Assembly: GCA_934659475.1 (NCBI GenBank)
Contig: CAKUHX010000023.1
Span: 1 to 14,265, forward strand
DNA from: an uncultured Oscillospiraceae bacterium
GTDB lineage: Bacteria > Bacillota > Clostridia > Oscillospirales > Oscillospiraceae
Length of the DNA: 14,265 nt
Direction: 5' to 3'
Made by a program: the position numbers and the translations under genes. The notes beneath the pieces are model-generated. The model did no database searches, was not told where the DNA came from, and was given only the letters and a program-made list of their open reading frames with translations. Below, piece by piece: positions 7,195-13,261 of this stretch; the stretch's first letter is position 1; each line of letters opens with the position of its first letter.

Positions 7195-7977
7195 TCAGAA
7201 CCCGCCTCCGCATACGTTGAGGATCTCGCCGGTGATGTAAGAGGCGTCGTCAGAGGCCAGGAAGGCCACGGCTGCGGCCTCCTCGCTGGGCTCGGCCAGA
7301 CGGTGCATGGCCACGTTCCACAGCATCTTTTCGCTCACGCCCTGCTCGTCGCGGATCTTCCACAGCTGGCGGATGCGCTCGCCGCTGGCGCAGTAGCCCG
7401 GGGCGATGGCGTTGACGCGGAAGCCCTGGGGGGCAAACTCCTTGGACATATGGCGGGTCAGGCTGACCACGGCGCCCTTGGCGGCGGCGTAGTGGGGCCG
7501 GGCATACTCGTTGGGGACGATGCCCGCCTGAGAGGCAAAGTTGACGATGTCGCCGGTGGTGCCGTGCTCCTTATGCATCCGGATGAACTCCTGGCAGAAG
7601 AAGAAGGTGCTCTTGGCGTTCAGATCCATGATCATGTCCCAGCGCTCCTCGGTGACCTCCAGCAGATGGGTGGGGCAGCCGGGCAGAGAGCCTCCGGCCA
7701 CGTTGATCAGCTTGTCCAGCGTGCCGAACAGCTCCCAGCCCTTGGCCATGGCCTTCTCCGCCTCGCTCTTCTTGGTCACGTTGCAGATCATGGTGAAGCA
7801 CTTGCCGGGGAACTTCTCGTCCATCTCGGCCTGCAGCTTCTTCAACGTCTCCTCGTTGATGTCTGTGGCAAGCACTTTACAGCCCTCTTGCAGAAATCGC
7901 AGGACGACGGCGCTGCCGATGCCGCCGGAGGCCCCGGTGATCAGGGCACTTTTGCCTTCAAAACGGTCCATACTCAT
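7195..7977 (-). CDS. Short-chain dehydrogenase/reductase (SDR)
   Basis: A 260-residue classical SDR oxidoreductase. It shows the TGASGGIG nucleotide-binding motif (14-21), Asp39 at the end of the second beta strand (favouring NAD over NADP), NVAGG (92-96), and the catalytic set Asn120, Ser149, Tyr163 and Lys167 (YAAAK). The substrate-binding segment after APGYCASG is not diagnostic. The start ATG at 7977 has AAAGGAG (7987-7993) 9 bases upstream; a longer reading to 8013 has none. It follows the synthase-like gene by about 100 bases and is probably in the same transcript. It could oxidise or reduce a hydroxy acid or sugar-acid intermediate made or cut by that enzyme; the substrate cannot be read from the sequence. 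No clear terminator was found after its stop. Confidence 0.88.
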   Translation of the reverse strand: MSMDRFEGKSALITGASGGIGSAVVLRFLQEGCKVLATDINEETLKKLQAEMDEKFPGKCFTMICNVTKKSEAEKAMAKGWELFGTLDKLINVAGGSLPGCPTHLLEVTEERWDMIMDLNAKSTFFFCQEFIRMHKEHGTTGDIVNFASQAGIVPNEYARPHYAAAKGAVVSLTRHMSKEFAPQGFRVNAIAPGYCASGERIRQLWKIRDEQGVSEKMLWNVAMHRLAEPSEEAAAVAFLASDDASYITGEILNVCGGGF

Positions 7978-8080
7978 ATGATCAAACTCCTTTATAATAC
8001 CCGGTCCCCACATTCAGATGGGCATCCGGAAAAGATATGCCGCTCACGGAGAAAATGGTGCGCCGAACGGAGGGCTGCGA

Positions 8081-9274
8081 TCAGCCCTGATACTTCTGGG
8101 CCAGCAGCTGGAATTCCTCATCGGTGAGGGAGCGCTTCTCCCGGATGGCCATCTCCTTCACATCGGTCAGCAGGCTGCGTACGGCCTCCTCAGGGATGTG
8201 GATGCCCATAGTATCCAGCTTGGCCTCAATGGACTTAGCGCCGCTCTTCTTGCCGATCAGGATCTCACGGTGGGCGCCCACCAGCTCAGGGGCGTAGGCT
8301 TCAGCCACGAAGGGCTCCTCCAGAACGCCGGCCACGACCATGCCGGACTCATGGCTGAAGGAGTGCTTGCCCACCACGGGTTTGTGGTTCTGTAGAGGGG
8401 TGTTGGACAGCTTCTCCACCAGCTTGGAGACCTCCACCAGACGGGTGGTATCCACACCCAGATCCTTGCCGTACAGCAGCTTCAGGGCCATCAGCGTCTC
8501 CTCGGTAGAGGTGTTGCCGGAGCGCTCACCCAGGCCGTTTATGGTGGTGGACAGCACCTCGGCGCCGCCCATGGCCCCAGCCAGAGTGCTGGCGACGGCC
8601 AGACCGAAGTCATTGTGGCAGTGGACCTCCAGCCAGACCTTGTCCCCCAGGATCTCCTTGATGTGGTGGGCCACATAGCGGATGGCCTCGGGGCTGGCCG
8701 CACCCACGGTGTCCACCAGGCGCACCCGGTCGATGGTGCCGCACTTGACGACCTCTTCCATCACCCGGTCCATGAACTTGGGGTCGGCCCGCATGGTATC
8801 ATAGGGGCTCAGGTTGACGTACAGGCCCTTCTTCTTGGCGTACTCGGTCAGGCGGTACATGTTGGCGATGTAGGTGTCGTCATCCCACTTCAGCTTATAC
8901 TTGCGCTGCAGCACGCCGATGGGAAGGCTGATGGTGATGCCCCACACGCCGATGTCGGCGGCCAGGTCAAAGTCCTTCTCCAGGCCGCGAACACAGGCGG
9001 TGATCCGGGAGTGTTTGCAGCAGTCGGTGATCTCGGCGATGGCGTCGGCGTCCTCCTGGGAGTTACAGGGCATACCGGCCTCGATCTCAGGGATGCGCAT
9101 CTCGTCCAGCAGCTTGGCGATGGCTACCTTATCCTCTTTGGTAAAGACCACGCCGGCCTGCTGCTCGCCGTCGCGCAGGGTGCAGTCGCACAGGGTGAGG
9201 TCAGGGCTGAAAGTCACGTCTTTGGTGACCTCAGGAAATGTGTTAAAGGGACTCATGGATGTCATGGAACGCAT
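8081..9274 (-). CDS. Homocitrate/isopropylmalate synthase-like enzyme (HMGL-like family)
   Basis: A TIM-barrel enzyme of the HMGL-like family, which joins acetyl-CoA to a 2-oxo acid or does related C-C chemistry. Numbering from the ATG at 9283, it has LCDCTLRDGEQQAG (31-44, metal-binding Asp), the LVDTVGAASP strand (189-198), metal ligands His221 and His223 in HCHND, and the synthase signature NGLGERSGN (249-257). A linker domain follows (KHSFSHESG to IGKKSG, about 306-348). It has no LeuA-type regulatory domain, so it resembles homocitrate (NifV/AksA) or FrbC-like enzymes more than full isopropylmalate synthase. Unusually, the HESGIHxDG motif reads HESGMVVAG (311-319), without the usual His and Asp. 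The start is either ATG 9283 (GGAG only 3 bases away) or ATG 9274 (12 bases away), which I prefer slightly. No nif or lysine genes adjoin, so the true substrate is open. Confidence 0.82.
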   Translation of the reverse strand: MRSMTSMSPFNTFPEVTKDVTFSPDLTLCDCTLRDGEQQAGVVFTKEDKVAIAKLLDEMRIPEIEAGMPCNSQEDADAIAEITDCCKHSRITACVRGLEKDFDLAADIGVWGITISLPIGVLQRKYKLKWDDDTYIANMYRLTEYAKKKGLYVNLSPYDTMRADPKFMDRVMEEVVKCGTIDRVRLVDTVGAASPEAIRYVAHHIKEILGDKVWLEVHCHNDFGLAVASTLAGAMGGAEVLSTTINGLGERSGNTSTEETLMALKLLYGKDLGVDTTRLVEVSKLVEKLSNTPLQNHKPVVGKHSFSHESGMVVAGVLEEPFVAEAYAPELVGAHREILIGKKSGAKSIEAKLDTMGIHIPEEAVRSLLTDVKEMAIREKRSLTDEEFQLLAQKYQG

Positions 9275-9400
9275 AATGTGCATTGGCTCCTTTCACAATA
9301 TCTGCCGTCACAATAGCATCATATTTGTCGAAAGTAAAATGAGTTATTTCTTTTCCCTTATTACTTTTGGTAATGATCCTACTGCCTCTATGGTTTGACC

Positions 9401-9412
9401 GTTATCCATAAC
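9401..9412. promoter_or_regulatory. Inverted repeat GTTAT-CC-ATAAC, possible operator
   Basis: A perfect 5-base inverted repeat with a CC centre lies between the two copies of the direct repeat, just after a TTGACC. It could be a LysR-type or other dimer site; short AT-rich palindromes can arise by chance. Confidence 0.3.
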
Positions 9413-9443
9413 TTTTGTCTATAAGCCGATCAAAATCGGGTAT

Positions 9444-9473
9444 TTTACAAAAACATCTTCCCTGTATTATGAT
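9444..9473 (+). promoter_or_regulatory. Promoter of the hydroxyacid dehydrogenase gene
   Basis: TTTACA (9444-9449) and TATGAT (9468-9473) are 18 bases apart, each matching 5 of 6 sigma-A consensus bases. Predicted start is near 9480, giving a leader of about 67 bases. The rest of 9284-9547 holds repeats and palindromes but no gene; I saw no equally good promoter for the minus-strand synthase. Confidence 0.55.
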
Positions 9474-9478
9474 CCTAC

Positions 9479-9525
9479 TTGTACAAAAACACAGCTGCAC
9501 CCCATCATTACAGTCGGCTGTACAG
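9479..9525. promoter_or_regulatory. Paired TGTACA palindromes at and after the predicted start site
   Basis: TTGTACAA (9479-9486) and CTGTACAG (9518-9525) are perfect 8-base palindromes sharing the core TGTACA, 39 bases apart. The second lies in a larger inverted repeat, TACAG-TCGG-CTGTA (9509-9522). Their place at the predicted transcription start suggests operator sites, possibly for repression. Confidence 0.35.
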
Positions 9526-9547
9526 AAAAGTGAGGTAATGATAAGCA

Positions 9548-10498
9548 ATGAAAGCTCTGATCATCGACCAGGTCTCCTCTCACATTCAGGAATTTCTGAG
9601 GTCCAAAGGGGCGGATGTCGATCATGTATTCCTGCCCAGCCACGATGAGCTGCGGGACATCATCTGCAAATACGACCTGCTGGTCATGCGGGTGGACCCC
9701 AAGATCGACCGGGAGATCCTGGACGCGGCAAAAAACCTGAAGGCCATTACCGTCAGCGCCGTAGGTACCAATCACATCGATCTGGAGTACGCAAAGAAAA
9801 AGGGCATCCAGATCACCAATGCCCCCGGCATGAACAGCAATACGGTGGCCGAACTCACTATGTCCAAGATGCTGGATCTGGCCAGAAACACTATGCCAGC
9901 CAACAAGGCCGTAAAGGAAGAGCACCGCTGGAACAAATATGTCTGGACCGGCGTTGAGCTGCAGCACAAGACCTTGGGTATCATTGGCTGCGGCAAGATC
10001 GGCAGCCGGGTCACTCATTTTGCCCGGGCCTTCGACATGGATGTCATCGCCTACGATCCCTACCTGTCTGAGCAGGAGATCGCCAGCCGCGGCGCTAAAA
10101 AGGTCTCCCTTGACGAATTGCTCACAGTCTCTGACCTTATTTCCCTCCATGCCCCCCTTACGGACGAGACCCGGGGCATGATCTCCTTCGATCAGTTCAA
10201 AAAGATGAAGGACGGTGTGATCGTGCTGAATATGGCCCGGGGCGGGATGCTGGACGAGGATGCCGCCTATGAGGCCCTGCGCTCCGGAAAGGTCCGCGGC
10301 ATCGGCGTTGACGTTATGGCCAGCGAACTTGCCGGCGGCACGATGAAGGGGGAATCTACAGTGAATTCCCCCCTGTTCCAGTTTGATAACTTCATTGTCA
10401 GCCCGCATATCGGCGGCGGCGGCACCATTGACGGCCTGGATATTCTGGGCGACTGTGTGATCGGCCACATTTGTGATATTTTCGGGCTCACCCGCTGA
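9548..10498 (+). CDS. D-2-hydroxyacid dehydrogenase, NAD-dependent
   Basis: A 316-residue D-isomer-specific 2-hydroxyacid dehydrogenase, interconverting a 2-oxo acid and a D-2-hydroxy acid. It has the Rossmann motif GCGKIG (147-152) with Asp170 closing the second strand (VIAYDPY), which favours NAD. The catalytic set is Arg231 (NMARGG), Glu260 (GVDVMASE) and His287 (SPHIGG). The N-terminal half carries GTNHIDLEYAKKKGI and NTVAELTMSKML, as in the phosphoglycerate dehydrogenase-like group. There is no C-terminal ACT domain, so it is not a feedback-regulated SerA. The ATG at 9548 has GAGG (9532-9535) 12 bases upstream. It is divergent from the synthase and SDR genes and followed by lysR, so a role in the same pathway is a reasonable inference, with substrate unknown. 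Confidence 0.88.
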   Translation: MKALIIDQVSSHIQEFLRSKGADVDHVFLPSHDELRDIICKYDLLVMRVDPKIDREILDAAKNLKAITVSAVGTNHIDLEYAKKKGIQITNAPGMNSNTVAELTMSKMLDLARNTMPANKAVKEEHRWNKYVWTGVELQHKTLGIIGCGKIGSRVTHFARAFDMDVIAYDPYLSEQEIASRGAKKVSLDELLTVSDLISLHAPLTDETRGMISFDQFKKMKDGVIVLNMARGGMLDEDAAYEALRSGKVRGIGVDVMASELAGGTMKGESTVNSPLFQFDNFIVSPHIGGGGTIDGLDILGDCVIGHICDIFGLTR

Positions 10499-10530
10499 TC
10501 AGGCTTTCTTCTCTTTTCCTTTTTCTCCCC

Positions 10531-10571
10531 GAAAGGGTGCGCCGCAGAATTTTTCTGTGGCGCACCCTTTC
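10531..10571 (+). terminator. Long hairpin after the dehydrogenase gene
   Basis: A 19-base stem (10531-10549 with 10553-10571, one G-U pair, loop TTT) starts 33 bases past the stop. The U-tract after it is poor (CATTT), so termination may be partial. It lies next to the likely lysR promoter. Confidence 0.65.
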
Positions 10572-10580
10572 CATTTCAGG

Positions 10581-10586
10581 TATAAT
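10581..10586 (+). promoter_or_regulatory. Likely -10 element of the lysR gene
   Basis: A perfect TATAAT lies 80 bases ahead of the lysR start. The matching -35 position falls inside the descending arm of the hairpin (10558-10563, TGGCGC) and is poor, which would fit an activator-dependent or autoregulated promoter. Confidence 0.35.
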
Positions 10587-10666
10587 AAGTGCGGGCTCGG
10601 TTTTGACGGGCGTGTTGTCCCGGTCGGCCAGCGGCATGACATGATGAACATCACAGGGAGGAGACC

Positions 10667-11575
10667 ATGGATATTCGCGCTCTTTTGCAATTCCTGCAGA
10701 TCGCCAAGGATGGCAGCTTTACCCGCGCGGCGGCAAATCTCTATCTTGCGCAGCCAACACTGAGCAAGACCGTTCACAATCTGGAAGAGGAATTGGGCGT
10801 TCCTCTGTTTCAAAAAAACCGCCAGCAGGCTGAGCTGACAGATTACGGCATCAAATTGGTAGAGCTGGCCACCCCCATCGTAAACGATTTTCAGTCCATC
10901 CCCACATGGCTGCACGATGTAGAGGACCATCCCAAGGGGGATGTCCATGTGGGAGTCACGCCCATGGTGGCCGGCCTGTATCTTATCTCTCAGATCAATC
11001 CCTTCTGCACCGCACACCCCAACATCAACCTCCGCTTCAGCGAGCGGGGAAGCAACGACATCCGGGCCATGGTAGAGGCCAGCCAGTGCGACGTAGGTTT
11101 CTGTATGGAGAGCGACGCCGTCTATGCCTCCGGCCTGCTGGACGTCTACTCCCTTTTCAGCAAAGAGATCGTGGCTCTGATCCCCTACTCCGACCCGCTC
11201 AGCCAGCAGAAGCAGGTGCGCATCGCCGACCTGAGGCAGGAAAAATTCAACTTCTACACCGAGGGACACGCCATCAAGCACGCCATCTTTCGCCGCTGTC
11301 AGGAGGCCGGCTTTACGCCCCAGATCAATTTCGTCAGCGGGAACTCCTCGATCCTGATCAACCTCTCCGAACACGGGAGCGGCATCACGATCCTGCCAAA
11401 GCCCTTTCTGTCTGTTCACAAGTGCAGCAATCTGGCTGTCATCCCCTTCGACCCCATCTTCCCCTGGAAATGCTGCATGATCACAAAGAAGGGCCGCTAT
11501 CAAAGCGCTGCGGTGCAGCAGTTCACTTCCTATATGATCGACTATTTCCGCACTGATGTGGACAATGACCTGTAA
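10667..11575 (+). CDS. LysR-family transcriptional regulator
   Basis: A 302-residue LysR-type regulator. The N-terminal winged helix-turn-helix (about 1-60) shows LLQFLQIAKDGSFTRAAANL and LAQPTLSKTVHNLEEELGVP; a linker helix follows, then a periplasmic-binding-protein-like effector domain (about 90-295, starting GDVHVGVTPMVAGLYL). Such proteins bind a small acid ligand and activate a nearby, often divergent, operon. The start ATG has GGGAGGAG just upstream. The likely targets are the divergent synthase-SDR operon and the dehydrogenase, through 9284-9547; this is inferred from position. The ligand would then be a pathway acid. Its stop is only 15 bases ahead of the dihydrofolate reductase gene, so that gene is likely to share its transcript. 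Confidence 0.92.
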   Translation: MDIRALLQFLQIAKDGSFTRAAANLYLAQPTLSKTVHNLEEELGVPLFQKNRQQAELTDYGIKLVELATPIVNDFQSIPTWLHDVEDHPKGDVHVGVTPMVAGLYLISQINPFCTAHPNINLRFSERGSNDIRAMVEASQCDVGFCMESDAVYASGLLDVYSLFSKEIVALIPYSDPLSQQKQVRIADLRQEKFNFYTEGHAIKHAIFRRCQEAGFTPQINFVSGNSSILINLSEHGSGITILPKPFLSVHKCSNLAVIPFDPIFPWKCCMITKKGRYQSAAVQQFTSYMIDYFRTDVDNDL

Positions 11576-11590
11576 ACGGAGGACTCATCC

Positions 11591-12067
11591 ATGCATCTTA
11601 TCGTAGCTGTTGACAAAAACTGGGCCATCGGGAAGGACGGCGACCAGCTGATCTACATCCCCGAGGATCTGAAGCATTTCAAGGCCCTGACCACCGGCCA
11701 CCCGGTGATCCTGGGCCGCAAGACCATGGCCACCTTCCCCGGAGGACGGCCCCTGAAGGGCCGCCGAAACCTGATCCTGTCCCGGGATCCCGCCTTTGCC
11801 CCGGAGGGGGGCGAGGTATATCCCAGCCTGGAGCAGCTGGTGGCCTCCGCCCCGGCGGACAGCTTCGTAGTGGGGGGCGCATCGGTCTATGCCGCTCTGC
11901 TGCCCTACTGTGACACCGCCCATATCACCCGCATAGATGCCGTCTTTCCAGCGGACAAGTTTTTCCCGGATCTGGACGCCGACCCCGCCTGGCAGATACA
12001 GGACGTCTCCGATCCCATGGAGCATGACGGGCTGTCCTTCCGGTATTACACCTATATTCGCAAGTAA
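11591..12067 (+). CDS. folA: Dihydrofolate reductase
   Basis: This enzyme reduces dihydrofolate to tetrahydrofolate with NADPH and recycles the by-product of thymidylate synthase. The 158-residue chain has the usual single-domain length. It shows LIVAVDKNWAIGKDG at the N-terminus, the active-site acid Asp26 in IPEDLKHFK, GRKTMATFPGGRPL (42-55) and the NADPH-binding VVGGASVYAALLP (93-105). The Trp of the common LPW motif is replaced (LIYIP), as I would expect in many Clostridia. The ATG has GGAGGA 7-12 bases upstream. No separate promoter was seen in the 15 bases after lysR, so expression may come from the lysR promoter or from one inside lysR. A two-way terminator follows. Confidence 0.95.
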   Translation: MHLIVAVDKNWAIGKDGDQLIYIPEDLKHFKALTTGHPVILGRKTMATFPGGRPLKGRRNLILSRDPAFAPEGGEVYPSLEQLVASAPADSFVVGGASVYAALLPYCDTAHITRIDAVFPADKFFPDLDADPAWQIQDVSDPMEHDGLSFRYYTYIRK

Positions 12068-12106
12068 AAAACACACCCCTGGCCGATGGCCAGGGGTGTG
12101 TTTTTT
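12066..12106. terminator. Two-way intrinsic terminator between folA and the TAXI gene
   Basis: A perfect 19-base stem (12066-12084 with 12088-12106, loop GAT) has a T-run on the plus side and an A-run on the other arm, so it ends the two convergent genes. It overlaps both stop codons' surroundings: folA ends at 12067 and the TAXI gene at 12106. Confidence 0.93.
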
Positions 12107-13056
12107 TACTTCTCAAAACCGGGACAGTTTTCCTGATAAAACCGCTCCGCGCCCTCGTGCAGGGCCACGGGAAGCCCCTCCCACAGGAAGCCCTCCTCCT
12201 GCAGCACAGCCAGCGCCGGGTGCTCCTCCTTCAGGGTGTCCCGCGCCTGCCACAGGGCCTGAGTCAGTGCGTAGACCAGCTCCTCATCCATCGAGGCGTC
12301 CACACACAGAAGACACTTACTGCCGAAGGTGGGGACCTCCTCCACTTGGCCGGCGTAGCTCTCCGCGGGGATGACCGCGGCGCAGTACACCTTGTTGGCC
12401 CCCAGGATCTGCTCCAGCTCCTCTTGCGTATACCGCAGCACATTGCAGGGCAGCTGCTGGGACAGGTTCACCAGTCCCTCCGCCGGTGTTCCCACAAAGC
12501 CGTGGACCGCGTCCAGCTTGCCCTCGGCCAGTTCACGCCATCCCTGCTCCAGACTGCAGTTTTCCAGCGTGGGGCTCACGCTGTCCGTCTCCAGCACCTC
12601 AAGGCTCACCTGAGCCGTCTGCTCCGTCACTGAGTTCTCCGGCCCCACGCCCAGGCGTTCTGTTGTCATATCGTGGACATACAGCAGGCCGCTGTCCGCC
12701 GGAGCCAGCCAGGTGGATACGCTCACATACACCGCGCCGATGGCCCGCAGGCCCTCCGCCGTTCCGGCCTGGACCGCATCATAGGCGGCATCCGCCGTGA
12801 CCAGACCCAGATCGATCTCGCCGGACGACAGGTCGGCAATGTTCTTCTCCGACCCGGTGGAGGCCCCTACATTCAGCTTCCGGGTCTCGCTGGCCATTGC
12901 CCCAGCAATGGCCCGGCCCACGGGGTACATAGTGCCGCCGCTGTCCGCGGTGCCGATGGTCAGCACCTCCAGCTGCGCCGGGCGCGGGGCGCACGCCGCC
13001 GCGGTCAGCAGCAGAAGAAGCGCCGCCGTTCCTGTCCATATCCTGCGCACATTCAC
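12106..13056 (-). CDS. TAXI-family TRAP transporter solute-binding lipoprotein
   Basis: A 316-residue extracytoplasmic binding protein of the TAXI type, the receptor of one class of TRAP transporter. The N-terminus has two Arg, a run of Leu and a lipobox-like LTAAAC with Cys22, so it is probably a membrane-tethered lipoprotein. Family landmarks are TIGTADSGGTMYPVGRAIAG, ASTGSEKNIADLSSGEIDLG, and a second lobe ending with PTFGSKCLLCVD and GLPVALHEGAERFYQE. GTG at 13056 has AAGGGGG 9 bases upstream and gives a clean signal peptide; the longer frame to 13149 covers the promoter and is rejected. TAXI genes usually sit beside a fused 4TM-12TM permease, and none is visible in the window; the neighbour is gltS. 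Some TAXI proteins bind glutamate or glutamine, which fits that neighbour, but the ligand is unproven. Confidence 0.88.
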   Translation of the reverse strand: MNVRRIWTGTAALLLLLTAAACAPRPAQLEVLTIGTADSGGTMYPVGRAIAGAMASETRKLNVGASTGSEKNIADLSSGEIDLGLVTADAAYDAVQAGTAEGLRAIGAVYVSVSTWLAPADSGLLYVHDMTTERLGVGPENSVTEQTAQVSLEVLETDSVSPTLENCSLEQGWRELAEGKLDAVHGFVGTPAEGLVNLSQQLPCNVLRYTQEELEQILGANKVYCAAVIPAESYAGQVEEVPTFGSKCLLCVDASMDEELVYALTQALWQARDTLKEEHPALAVLQEEGFLWEGLPVALHEGAERFYQENCPGFEK

Positions 13057-13116
13057 CGGCCATGTCCCCCTTTTCCCTGTCATCCTGCCTGCGGCCGAAA
13101 AACGGCCATTGAGCGC

Positions 13117-13145
13117 AGTATAACACAAAAACCGGCTTTGCACAA
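13117..13145 (-). promoter_or_regulatory. Promoter of the TAXI gene
   Basis: On the minus strand TTGTGC (13145-13140) and TATACT (13122-13117) are 17 bases apart, and TGT precedes the -10 (extended -10). Predicted start is about 13110, leaving a leader of about 55 bases. With the terminator at 13193-13225 this makes the TAXI gene an independent transcript. Confidence 0.65.
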
Positions 13146-13192
13146 CCACTGTTTCCTGTAGCGATCATCGTTTTCCTTTGTGCGGCGGGGAT

Positions 13193-13225
13193 AAAAAGGC
13201 CCGGCGCCTCAGGCGAGGCGCCGGG
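13193..13225 (-). terminator. Strong intrinsic terminator of gltS
   Basis: A perfect 11-base GC stem (13200-13210 with 13215-13225) is followed on the minus strand by CCTTTTTAT. It begins 36 bases after the gltS stop. Confidence 0.93.
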
Positions 13226-13261
13226 TGTGAGAAAAGAGAGGGGCTCTTGAAGAAAGTCCTG

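Larger units (their letters stand above)
9373..9479. repeat. Two direct copies of ATGATCCTACT, 96 bases apart
   Basis: ATGATCCTACT occurs exactly at 9373-9383 and again at 9469-9479 in the divergent region. The second copy overlaps the -10 of the dehydrogenase promoter. An identical 11-mer twice in 264 bases is unlikely by chance and suggests paired regulator sites, with LysR as one candidate. Confidence 0.55.

Noticed and set aside
8081..9274. Calling the synthase-like gene leuA or nifV
   Set aside because: It lacks the LeuA regulatory domain, has an altered HESGIH motif, and has no leucine, nitrogen-fixation or lysine genes beside it.
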